Assembly (NCBI GenBank): GCA_031275035.1
Contig: JAISPH010000149.1
Coordinates: 1 to 11,888 of the forward strand
Direction: 5' to 3'
Length of the DNA stretch: 11,888 nucleotides
Source of the DNA: Treponema sp.
GTDB lineage: Bacteria; Spirochaetota; Spirochaetia; Treponematales; Breznakiellaceae
Position numbers and translations under genes: made by a program. Under the pieces are notes generated by a model that saw only the letters and a list, made by a program, of their open reading frames with translations, made no database searches and had not been told where the DNA came from. Every line of letters begins with the position of its first letter. Positions within the stretch are counted from its first letter, which is position 1. This document shows positions 1 to 5,802 of the stretch, piece by piece.

Positions 1-96
1 GGTCCGCCGGGCCGCGGTCATGTACTCGATCCAGGCCCGGCACATCTCCAGGATCTCCGTCCGGGGGCCGGGCATCCAGTCGCTTCGTTGGTTCAT
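1..96 (-). CDS. Small uncharacterised protein, N-terminal 32 codons only (runs off the window)
   Basis: Read on the minus strand, an ATG at 96-94 opens 32 codons that continue to the window edge, beginning MNQRSDWMPGPRTEILEMC and going on with a Trp/Tyr/Met-rich amphipathic stretch (residues 20-32). A strong Shine-Dalgarno (AGGAGG, about 108-113) lies in front of the ATG, and an in-frame TAA at 105-103 fixes the start. The MNQRSDW-P opening looks like a family of short hypothetical proteins I associate with treponemes, but that is memory and not a search. No catalytic motif is visible in the part present. The gene sits directly downstream of a 12-copy 21-bp tandem array and its leader carries that array, which may bear on its expression. 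Function unknown. Confidence 0.7.
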   Translation of the reverse strand, partial: MNQRSDWMPGPRTEILEMCRAWIEYMTAARRT

Positions 97-135
97 GGTC
101 GTTTACCTCCTCCTGGTTCCAAACGGGGCGTTTTA

Positions 136-390
136 TCTAAAGATTTTGGGTCCGTGTCTATAGATTCCGGGTCCGTGTCTAAAGATTCTGAGTCTGTGTC
201 TAAAGATTCTGAGTCTGTGTCTAAAGATTCTGAGTCTGTGTCTAAAGATTCTGAGTCTGTGTCTAAAGATTTTGGGTTTGTGTCTAAAGATTCTGAGTCT
301 GTGTCTAAAGATTTTGAGTCTGTGTCTAAAGATTTTGGGTCCGTGTCTAAAGATTTTGAGTCTGTGTCTAAAGATTCTGAGTCTGTGTCT
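136..390. repeat. 21-bp tandem array A, 12 units
   Basis: Twelve consecutive units of exactly 21 bp run from 136 to 387, plus three bases of a thirteenth. Each begins TCTAAAGATT (unit 2 has TCTATAGATT), followed by C/TTGAG or C/TTGGG and ending GTG. Units vary at only a few positions, mostly C/T and A/G changes. The array is poorer in GC than its surroundings. Because 21 is a multiple of three, two frames on each strand stay open: plus reads SKDSESV, minus reads TDSESLD. Open frames here are therefore expected and do not show coding. The array lies immediately upstream of the minus-strand gene starting at 96. 21 bp is also about two helical turns, so a bound protein would face the same side at each unit. 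Confidence 0.95.
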
Positions 391-435
391 TGAGCTTTTA
401 AGGCGGGATGCGTTCTATACGCTATATATGGTGTC

Positions 436-457
436 TTTTGCGGGGAACCCGGCAAAA
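436..457. other. Hairpin-forming inverted repeat
   Basis: TTTTGCGGG and CCC-G-GCAAAA pair as a nine-base-pair stem with a GAA loop and one bulged G. Neither strand has a U tract after the stem, so it is not a canonical intrinsic terminator. It lies between the 21-bp array and the G run, and its role is unknown. Confidence 0.5.
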
Positions 458-471
458 ACGACGCTATACGT

Positions 472-486
472 GGGGGGGGGGGGGGG
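472..486. repeat. Homopolymeric run of 15 G (poly-C on the minus strand)
   Basis: Fifteen consecutive G, directly after CTATACGT and before TAATTC. Runs of this length slip during replication, and in Treponema pallidum poly-G tracts near promoters or starts of some genes are known phase-variation elements. Here the tract lies between a possible minus-strand start at 518 and the 21-bp array, about 375 bp upstream of the small gene starting at 96. Whether it controls anything is not shown by the sequence. The count could also be a sequencing consensus of a mixed population. Confidence 0.9.
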
Positions 487-550
487 TAATTCATTACTAT
501 ACAAGGAATTACGTGCATATTACCGGGAACCCTCCGTTATGGTCTGCGGC

Positions 551-584
551 AACGGTTTTTTCCGCCTTAAAGGCTGGAGCCGTT
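551..584. other. Nested stem structure
   Basis: AACGG (551-555) pairs with CCGTT (580-584), enclosing GCCTT (564-568) and AAGGC (570-574). The inner pair would need to open slightly to form an RNA loop, so it may act as a DNA dyad instead. A run of six T precedes the inner stem on the plus strand. No gene or terminator role can be assigned. Confidence 0.35.
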
Positions 585-601
585 ACGTGTTAACAGGGTA
601 G

Positions 602-616
602 ATCCCGCGGCGGGAT
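602..616. other. Perfect 7-bp dyad with one-base centre
   Basis: ATCCCGC-G-GCGGGAT is a perfect inverted repeat just left of the first unit of the 37-bp dyad array. It could be a protein-binding dyad or a border of that array. Nothing else supports a specific role. Confidence 0.4.
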
Positions 617-637
617 TTGTCAAGTAAAGAGCGGTGG

Positions 638-1131
638 AATATATACGAAATACGCTTATTTGCGGGATGGGGCGGGGATATATACGAAGTACATATATAG
701 GCCGGCCTGGGGCGATATATACGAACTGCGTCTATATGCCGGGCGGGCGGCGATATATACGAAGTACGCCTATAAGTACTGGGACGGCGATATATACGCA
801 ATACATATATATCGCCGGGGGTGGGGATATATACGAACTGCGTATATACGCCAGGCGGGCGGATGTAACATGCATTCGCTTTGCTTCCGGGGATTGGCGG
901 ATTAGACGAAGTGCGTATATATACCGGGAAAGGGCCGATTATGGGGCGATTAGGCGAACTGCGTCTATATGCCGGGCGGGCGGCGATATATACGAAGTAC
1001 GTTTAACGCGGGATGGGGCTAGGGGCGGGTTTTGCCTTACCGGGAAAGGACCGATTATGGGGGGATTATACGAACTGCGTATATATACCGGAAAGGCGGA
1101 CGTAACACGCATTCGCTTCATTCGAAGCCGG
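638..1131. repeat. Left copy of the ~37-bp-period dyad array, about 12 units
   Basis: Unit starts are visible near 639, 678, 715, 753, 790, 827, 863, 901, 949, 986, 1065 and 1100, so most steps are 35-39 bp. The commonest unit has an AT-rich dyad ATATATACGAA-N3-CG followed by a second TATA block, then a G/C-rich spacer such as GCCGGGCGGGCGGCG. The unit at 827 has perfect 8-bp arms, TATATACG-N5-CGTATATA. Two variant units recur: one with TGTAAC and GCATTC (863, 1100), and one with ATTAGACGAA or ATTATACGAA followed by CCGGGAAAGG (901, 1065). The period is not a multiple of three, so the Tyr/Ile-rich open frames crossing it are not credible genes. The same array recurs at 11633-11888 in the same orientation. 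It is not CRISPR: the spacers are similar to each other and the repeats are degenerate. Confidence 0.9.
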
Positions 1132-1166
1132 AGCGAATATCCCGCTCTTCAGGGCGAGTCTTCGAA
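1121..1166. other. Inverted repeat downstream of the Nudix gene
   Basis: TTCGAAG (1121-1127) and CTTCGAA (1160-1166) are perfect 7-bp arms, and GAGCG/CGCTC (about 1131-1146) forms a second stem inside. It lies just beyond the stop of the minus-strand operon and at the right edge of the dyad array, so it may help end that transcript. There is no U tract after the stem in the minus direction, so a standard intrinsic terminator is not supported. Confidence 0.35.
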
Positions 1167-1180
1167 CCTGCAAAAAATGT

Positions 1181-1567
1181 TTAACCGCGGACTTCACGCA
1201 GGGCCGGCAGCAGTTTAAGGTCCGATCCGGCAAAGTCGAGGGTTTTAATCTCCTCCAGGTCCGCCCAGCGCCACCGTATATGTTCATGCAGGGTAAGGTC
1301 CCCGCCGGGAAGGCGGACCCGGTAGGCGTTTACAATATGGGTCCTGCCGTGATGTTCAAAGGAAGCGCTCCCCAGGAAGGGGCCGGTTTGTACGAGGACG
1401 CCGAATTCCTCCAGGTATTCCCGGCGCAGGGCCTCTTCGTCGGATTCGCCCTGTTCCACCTTGCCCCCGGGGAATTCCCACTTGCCGCCCAAATCGCCCC
1501 CGGCTTTACGCTGGGCAATAAAGAAACGTCCGTCCTTGACGGCTATGCCTGCGACGGATCCGGCCAT
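1181..1567 (-). CDS. mutT: MutT-type Nudix hydrolase, probable (deoxy)nucleoside triphosphate pyrophosphohydrolase
   Basis: This 128-residue protein is almost the length of E. coli MutT (129). It carries the typical KWEFPGGKVE stretch (residues 29-38) and a full Nudix box from G35 to V57: G-x5-E41-x7-R49-E50-x-x-E53-E54-x-G56-V57, whose glutamates bind the catalytic metal. The usual Leu after R-E is Tyr51, a mild deviation. Proteins of this type hydrolyse oxidised or non-canonical NTPs (8-oxo-dGTP in MutT) to the monophosphate, keeping them out of DNA and RNA; the exact substrate cannot be read from sequence. It is the last gene of the minus-strand operon. Its ATG directly abuts the TAA of the preceding gene with no good Shine-Dalgarno, which suggests translational coupling. 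An RNA-cap or other Nudix substrate remains possible. Confidence 0.9.
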   Translation of the reverse strand: MAGSVAGIAVKDGRFFIAQRKAGGDLGGKWEFPGGKVEQGESDEEALRREYLEEFGVLVQTGPFLGSASFEHHGRTHIVNAYRVRLPGGDLTLHEHIRWRWADLEEIKTLDFAGSDLKLLPALREVRG

Positions 1568-1978
1568 TTAGAGGAGGGGCGCTGAGGAAAACATAAAATG
1601 GAGGACCGCCGCCGCTATGACGGCGTAACCTATCCATTTTCTGCTCCGGGACAGAAAATTCCCCGCCTTTTCCAGCGGTTCCGGCACCAGGGACGAGCGG
1701 GAACGGTAAAAATCAAAAACCAGGATCAGTCCCGCCGCCAGGCCGGCGAGGGCGGGGAAAAGATCCCCCGCCACGGGCAGGTCCCCCCGTACCGGAGAGA
1801 GCAGTTTTAAGAGGCCCGTTATGACGGCAAGGCCCCCCAGGATAAGGCGGAAGGTGTCATTGTTGATGGAAAAACGGAACCGGGCTGCCGGATCCGCCTC
1901 TTCCTGCTCGCCGCCCATAATCAGCACATAACCGGCCAGGGCGTTCAAAAAAATGGATAAGAAATAAATTTGCATCAT
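1568..1978 (-). CDS. Small integral membrane protein, function unknown
   Basis: The 136-residue product has four likely membrane spans at about residues 3-22, 42-61, 70-91 and 115-134, with a short charged loop (GGEQEEADPAARFRF, 22-36) and a basic loop (RSRSS to RSRK, 92-114). No enzyme or transporter motif is recognised. The sequence opens ATGATG. The purine-rich AAAAAAGG just upstream is better spaced for the second ATG (1975), so the protein may be one residue shorter. It is the fourth gene of the minus-strand operon, 45 nt after the single-span membrane protein gene and directly abutting mutT. It may be a lineage-restricted spirochaete membrane protein, but that is a guess from its lack of recognisable family features. 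Confidence 0.8.
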   Translation of the reverse strand: MMQIYFLSIFLNALAGYVLIMGGEQEEADPAARFRFSINNDTFRLILGGLAVITGLLKLLSPVRGDLPVAGDLFPALAGLAAGLILVFDFYRSRSSLVPEPLEKAGNFLSRSRKWIGYAVIAAAVLHFMFSSAPLL

Positions 1979-2023
1979 ACCTTTTTTCTATGATACTCCA
2001 TTATCCCCGCCGGGTCAACGGCG

Positions 2024-2587
2024 CTATTCGGGCTTTATCCTGAGGGTTATCCGTTTTTCTTCAGCCTGGAAGAGGAGCAGCAATTCCTCCCCTTCAAAGG
2101 GGACGGAGACACGGTACTCTTCATGTTTTTCCAGGGTAAAAAATATCCGCCGGGCAAAAACCGGCGCTTCGGTTCCCGCGGCCAGCTCCTCTTTGGAGAG
2201 CGCCGGAGAAACCCCCAGGTCCACGGCCCCCGCATAGGGGTTCCTTTCGTCCTTCAATTCTTTTTTGATAACCAGAATGGTTGACCCCTGATAGCGCAGG
2301 GCCGAAACGGCAAGGGCGTTCCCCCCCAGAAGGACTTCGCCCCGGGAGGAATAAAAGAAGGAAGTGAGGGCCATGACCACGGATATGATGACAATCGAAA
2401 TAAAGACCGTGGCTTGGGATTTATTGGCGGTAAGGGCGCGGAAAAACCCCCGGGGAGGAGGCCCGGACTCGCTGTTAAGGGCCCGCAGTTCCGCGGAGGC
2501 CCGCGCAAGCCGCCGTTCCCGGGAATAGTAAAAGACCGGCTCCTCTATGGGTTCCGGTTTACGTTTCGGCGATTCCCTGTTCTCCAT
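2024..2587 (-). CDS. Single-span membrane protein, function unknown
   Basis: The product is 187 residues when started at the ATG at 2587 (MENRESPKRK), which has an AAGGA Shine-Dalgarno about 7 nt upstream. A longer in-frame start at 2656 has no comparable site and would add a Pro/Arg-rich tail. Features in order: a charged, probably cytoplasmic N-region (1-58) with a helical Arg/Ala/Glu stretch (22-40), one strongly hydrophobic segment (60-79, VFISIVIISVVMALTSFFY), and a C-terminal domain of about 105 residues predicted to be rich in beta strand, lying outside the cytoplasm if the positive-inside rule holds. The start overlaps the end of the upstream epimerase/dehydratase gene by 29 nt, so translation of the two is probably coupled. 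No known domain is recognised. Confidence 0.8.
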   Translation of the reverse strand: MENRESPKRKPEPIEEPVFYYSRERRLARASAELRALNSESGPPPRGFFRALTANKSQATVFISIVIISVVMALTSFFYSSRGEVLLGGNALAVSALRYQGSTILVIKKELKDERNPYAGAVDLGVSPALSKEELAAGTEAPVFARRIFFTLEKHEEYRVSVPFEGEELLLLFQAEEKRITLRIKPE

Positions 2588-4247
2588 GGGCGTTTCCTTC
2601 AAAACCCCGGGGCCTGAACCGGGGCGGAAGCCAGGCGGAAGCCGCCGCCGCGGCAACCCGGTCCGCCAGCTCCAGGGGGTCTAGGAATATATCGGCAGAT
2701 TCCGCCGCTTTGAGGAGCAGCGCGGCGGCGGCGGCGGCGCAGTTATAGGGGTCAAAGCATCCCGCCCTGACCGCCCGGGCGGCCAGAGCCGCGCACAGCC
2801 CCGCCAGCAGATCCCCGGAACCCCCCGTCGCCAATACCGGCTCCATCCCGTCCAGATACCCCAGCCGGCCCTCCGGCCCGGCGATGACGGTTACATGGCC
2901 CTTAAAGAGTATTACCGCCTGTTTTTCCCTGGCCGCCCTTTCCAGGACGGGGCCGGGCCGGGCCAGCGCCTCCTCCTTGGGAATGCCCGTAAGGGCGGCG
3001 AATTCTCCCGGATGGGGCGTGAGGATGGCATTGCCGTGGAAGACCAGATCCTTCGCCAGGGGTATGGCGTCGGCGTCCAGAATCAGGGGCATCCCCTGCC
3101 CTTCCCGGATCAACGCGTTCCTCAGGATGAGGGGCCGGTCGGGGGTCTTTCCCCAGCCGGGGCCGAGGAGCATGGCGTCGGGATGAAAAGAGGGGGCCGA
3201 AGCGGCGGACCCGCCAGGATCCGGTTCCGGGGCCCCGGGCTGGGCGGTCCCCGCCGGGACAACCATGATTCCCCCGGCTCCGGCGGCCAAAATGGGATAG
3301 ATGGAATCGTCCGCCACCAGCCGTACAAGACCGGCTCCGGCGGCCTGGGCGCCCCGGGCGGCAATCCGGGCGGCGCCGGCGCTGCCCGCCGATCCGGCCC
3401 GGATCTCCACCAGCCCCCGCTGATGCTTATAGGCGTCGCCCCGGATCTGCGGCAGGGTCCGCCGGATATGTTCCCATTCAATCAGCTCGGGCCCCCGGCG
3501 GCTGTCCAGAAGCCGGGGGGGAAAGATCTCCCCGACGGGAAGAATTATCCCCGCAAAGGGCCGGGCCGCCGGTTTGTAGAGGGCCTCCTTCAGGGGCTCG
3601 ACGGCCAGGACCGCATCCGCCTTGAGGATGGGCATGTCCCGGGTCCAGGAATCAAAATTTCCCGAAGGTATGTCGATGGAAACGATGAACGGAGAAGCGG
3701 ACCGCCCCAGGGCGTTAAGGGCCTCCACCATCTCCAGGGCCGTTCCCCGGAGGGGTCCCTCCAGGCCGGTTCCGGCTATACCGTCAATGATAATGTCCAC
3801 CCCCTCCGGCGGGCCCCCCGCTTTCCAGGCCGAGACGGAAACCCCCATGGCTTCGAGGGAACGGACCGCCTCGGAACGGGGGTTCCGCTCACCCGGAGCG
3901 GGCAGTTTGTTGACAAGCGCCGCGGCGTTTTCCGCGGGGATCCAGCCGCTTACAATCAAGGCCCGGAGCATTACCAGGGCGTCGGCGCCGTTGTTCCCGG
4001 AACCGGCGGCGGCGGCAATCCGCAGGTTTCCCCCGGCATGGACGCCGCCGGCATGGAAGCCGCCGGCATGGAAGCCGCCGGCACGGAGGCCGCCGGTAAA
4101 GGGCCAGGCTCCGGCAAAGACCCGGGCGGCATTCCTGCCCGCCGCTTCCACCAGGGCGAACGGATCAAGCCCCCAGGATGCGGAGGCTTCCCGGTCAAGC
4201 TCCCGGGCCCCGGCGGCGGAGACGAGCCGGCGGACCTGGGCGCTCAC
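2559..4247 (-). CDS. nnrD: Bifunctional NAD(P)H-hydrate epimerase / ADP-dependent NAD(P)H-hydrate dehydratase
   Basis: This 562-residue protein fuses the two enzymes that repair hydrated nicotinamide cofactors (NADHX, NADPHX). The N-terminal YjeF_N-type epimerase (about 1-245) shows GSGNNGADA (82-90), DGIAGTGLEGPLRG (155-168) and SIDIPSG (190-196). The C-terminal carbohydrate-kinase-like dehydratase (about 265-540) shows LGPGWGKT (361-368), LILDADA (388-394), LTPHPGEFAALTG (409-421) and GGSGDLLAG (475-483), with Asp479 as the expected catalytic acid/base residue. Translation starts at GTG, and this GTG overlaps the TGA of the upstream lipoprotein gene (GTGA), implying coupling. Odd features: a Gly/His/Ala five-residue repeat (53-73) inserted just before GSGNNG, and Ala at 88 and 90 where Gly is more usual. 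Assignment is firm; whether both activities are intact is inference. Confidence 0.93.
   Translation of the reverse strand: MSAQVRRLVSAAGARELDREASASWGLDPFALVEAAGRNAARVFAGAWPFTGGLRAGGFHAGGFHAGGVHAGGNLRIAAAAGSGNNGADALVMLRALIVSGWIPAENAAALVNKLPAPGERNPRSEAVRSLEAMGVSVSAWKAGGPPEGVDIIIDGIAGTGLEGPLRGTALEMVEALNALGRSASPFIVSIDIPSGNFDSWTRDMPILKADAVLAVEPLKEALYKPAARPFAGIILPVGEIFPPRLLDSRRGPELIEWEHIRRTLPQIRGDAYKHQRGLVEIRAGSAGSAGAARIAARGAQAAGAGLVRLVADDSIYPILAAGAGGIMVVPAGTAQPGAPEPDPGGSAASAPSFHPDAMLLGPGWGKTPDRPLILRNALIREGQGMPLILDADAIPLAKDLVFHGNAILTPHPGEFAALTGIPKEEALARPGPVLERAAREKQAVILFKGHVTVIAGPEGRLGYLDGMEPVLATGGSGDLLAGLCAALAARAVRAGCFDPYNCAAAAAALLLKAAESADIFLDPLELADRVAAAAASAWLPPRFRPRGFEGNAHGEQGIAET
4029..4091 (-). 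repeat. 15-bp in-frame minisatellite inside the epimerase domain
   Basis: On the minus strand, units of the form CRTGCCGGCGGCNTC repeat every 15 bp about four times, giving the peptide period A-G-G-F/V-H (residues 53-73 of the epimerase). It falls between the first helix and the GSGNNG motif, probably a surface loop. The same 15-bp unit occurs on the plus strand at 5536-5573. Confidence 0.9.
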
Positions 4248-5443
4248 GGGTTAATGCCCCCCATCAGTTCATCGGTCCGCCACCACGCCAGTTTTACCTG
4301 CCAGTACGAGGCCAGAAGCCCCGAAAGGATCCCGTCCTCGGAAAGATCAAAGACATTGTACTCAAGCTCGTCCCCCCCCACCTGGATAAAACCCCGGCGC
4401 TGCCGTTTTGATTCGGCGGAGAGCACTAAAATCGAATAGCCGCCGTTTACCGGAAAGGTAAGGAAAACCCGGCCGTTTTTAATAACCCCCAGCATGGAGT
4501 AGAGCAGATTTTCCGTTATCCGGCGCTCGTTTTCCATAAAGGTATATTCAAAGAAGGGCACCTCTATGGGCCTGCCGTAAGAGCCGCTCTCGACATCCAT
4601 GATCCAGATAAAGGAGCTGTCCGGTTCAGTTCCGATGACCGCCCCCTCTTCGTCCCGGACTTCGTGGAAATAATCAACCTTTATGTAGAGCTTCCGCTCG
4701 TCCGGGGCGGCGGTAATGGCGTCAACCGAGGGAATCAGCTGCCGGTCGCCGGGAGGCAGGAGAACGGCTTCATCCTTCAAGGGCACAAGGAACAAAAGGG
4801 TCCCGTTGTCGTCGAACCAATAGATATTCCATCCCCGGGAAAAACGGCAGATCACCGCCAGTTCATCCTGGACCGACGTATAGAGCCCCTCGATCCGGGG
4901 AAACGGGGAACCCCCTATTCCCTCCTGGCCCAGGTATTCAAGAAAATGGCCGTCCTCGTCAAAGTGGAGGACCATGCTGTTCAGGAGGGCCTTGTTCTCA
5001 ACGTCAAAACTGTGCCGTTCATAGGGAAGCCTGTCCTCCACATAGATATGCTTCCGGGAATCCACGGTAATCTCCCCCGGCTCCTGCAGAGGATAGGCGA
5101 AGGCCCAGCGGGTAACGATGCCGTTTTCTTCCACGCCGGTTCTGAGGTTCAGGGGCGGCGGGTTGGTCTCTTCGTTGTAGATCATGAAGAGCAGATCCCC
5201 GTAGGAGGTAAAACGGGTAATCTTTTCGCCGTTGCCGTCGGAAATATAGAAAAAACCGTCCCGCATGGCAATCCTGGTCTTGCGCATACTCCGGTCCCCC
5301 TCCAGGTTGTAGAGATCGATCTGATCCTCCAGCCGTCCTATATCAAGGCTGAAAATATCCTCCCGGCCCACCGAAGACACCCCGGTTTTTGCGCAGGAAT
5401 TCAGCCATAACAATCCGCAGAGCAGGATCAACAGACACTTCAT
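4244..5443 (-). CDS. Predicted lipoprotein, possibly a beta-propeller (NHL-like), function unknown
   Basis: The 399-residue product begins with a 16-residue hydrophobic signal and a lipobox ending L-N-S-C17, so it should be lipidated at Cys17 and anchored to a membrane. The mature part has repeated strand patterns of the kind seen in NHL or other propellers: FYISDGNGEKITRFTSYGDLL (split here only as residues 65-85), an ITVDSRKHIYVED block, FDEDGHFLEYLGQEG and IYWFDDNGTLLFLVP. These 'x-D-x-x-G-x-hydrophobic' turns support a propeller, but blade number is not resolved. It leads the operon containing the NADHX repair enzyme and mutT. No usable Shine-Dalgarno is present; a promoter-like sequence puts the transcript start on the ATG. 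I recall NHL-type proteins in treponemes but cannot confirm orthology. Function unknown. Confidence 0.85.
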   Translation of the reverse strand: MKCLLILLCGLLWLNSCAKTGVSSVGREDIFSLDIGRLEDQIDLYNLEGDRSMRKTRIAMRDGFFYISDGNGEKITRFTSYGDLLFMIYNEETNPPPLNLRTGVEENGIVTRWAFAYPLQEPGEITVDSRKHIYVEDRLPYERHSFDVENKALLNSMVLHFDEDGHFLEYLGQEGIGGSPFPRIEGLYTSVQDELAVICRFSRGWNIYWFDDNGTLLFLVPLKDEAVLLPPGDRQLIPSVDAITAAPDERKLYIKVDYFHEVRDEEGAVIGTEPDSSFIWIMDVESGSYGRPIEVPFFEYTFMENERRITENLLYSMLGVIKNGRVFLTFPVNGGYSILVLSAESKRQRRGFIQVGGDELEYNVFDLSEDGILSGLLASYWQVKLAWWRTDELMGGINP

Positions 5444-5449
5444 GCCCCC

Positions 5450-5478
5450 ATTTTATCTGTTAACCAATGCCGAAGCAA
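5450..5478 (-). promoter_or_regulatory. Predicted sigma-70-type promoter of the minus-strand operon
   Basis: On the minus strand TTGCTT (5478-5473), a 17-bp spacer and TAAAAT (5455-5450) resemble -35 and -10 boxes; the -10 matches five of six consensus bases, the -35 three of six. The expected start, seven bases after the -10, is 5443, which is the A of the ATG, so a leaderless transcript is predicted. Confidence 0.5.
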
Positions 5479-5482
5479 TACG

Positions 5483-5535
5483 CGGCTAAAGCCGGAACGG
5501 CGGCGGCGCGCGGAGCGGGGCCGCGGCTTTTAGCC
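5483..5535. other. Inverted repeat in the divergent intergenic region
   Basis: CGGCTAAAGCCG (5483-5494) and CGGCTTTTAGCC (5524-5535) are near-complementary arms with one unpaired base, separated by a GC-rich stretch. It sits between the operon promoter and the 15-bp repeat. It could be a cruciform or regulator site; there is no independent evidence. Confidence 0.4.
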
Positions 5536-5573
5536 CGTGCCGGCGGCATCCGTGCCGGCGGCGTCCACGCCGG
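5536..5573 (+). repeat. 15-bp repeat, about 2.5 units, same unit as inside the epimerase gene
   Basis: CGTGCCGGCGGCATC and CGTGCCGGCGGCGTC follow each other, then a partial CACGCCGG. The unit is the one found on the minus strand at 4029-4091, but here it is on the plus strand and outside any convincing gene. It runs directly into the 21-bp array B. Confidence 0.85.
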
Positions 5574-5802
5574 ATCCCCTTTGGCCCCGGGGGGATCCCC
5601 TTTAACCTGGGGAGGATCCTCTTTAACCTGGAGGGGCTCCCCAATGACCCGCTGGGGACCCCCAATGACTTGTTGGGACCCCCCAAGGACCCGTTGGGGC
5701 TCCCCAATGACCCGTTAGGGTCCCCCAATGACCTGTTGGGGCCCCCCAATGACCTGTTGGAGCCCCCCAATGACCCGCTGGGGCCCCCCAATGACTTATT
5801 GG
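5572..5802. repeat. 21-bp tandem array B, 11 units, each a dyad
   Basis: Eleven units of exactly 21 bp start at 5572, 5593, 5614, 5635 and so on to 5782. The first three are GGATCC(C/T)C-TTT-type variants. The other eight carry CCCCAATGACC or close variants followed by (T/C)GTTGG, giving an inverted repeat CCCCAA-N7-TTGGGG that spans the unit boundary. The array has no sequence similarity to array A, only the same unit length. The plus frame reads LGPPNDL repeats and happens to be open into secA, but the family start of SecA lies downstream. The array ends about 50 bp before the predicted secA promoter. Confidence 0.93.

Noticed and set aside
436..457. Intrinsic terminator
   Set aside because: The T and A runs are part of the stem itself, and no U tract follows the hairpin on either strand.
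678..700. loxP-like or Xer recombination site, because TATACGAAGT appears
   Set aside because: The resemblance covers only part of one arm and arises many times across the degenerate array; no recombinase gene is in the window.
638..1131. CRISPR array
   Set aside because: Repeats are degenerate and palindromic, spacers resemble each other and are GC-rich, and no cas genes are present.
634..1218. A 194-codon plus-strand open frame rich in Ile-Tyr-Thr repeats
   Set aside because: It crosses the ~37-bp dyad array, whose pitch is not a multiple of three, so the peptide repeat drifts between frames, and its end runs antisense into the Nudix gene. Tyr/Ile richness comes from the TATATA cores.
2895..4439. 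Long 514-codon plus-strand frame opposite the epimerase/dehydratase
   Set aside because: It is a shadow frame caused by high GC; the minus strand carries unmistakable family motifs, and the plus product is Gly/Pro/Arg-rich with no domain.
5467..5718. An 83-codon plus-strand frame starting [10 protein letters not shown]
   Set aside because: It is made of the 15-bp and 21-bp repeats, has no Shine-Dalgarno and no recognisable domain.
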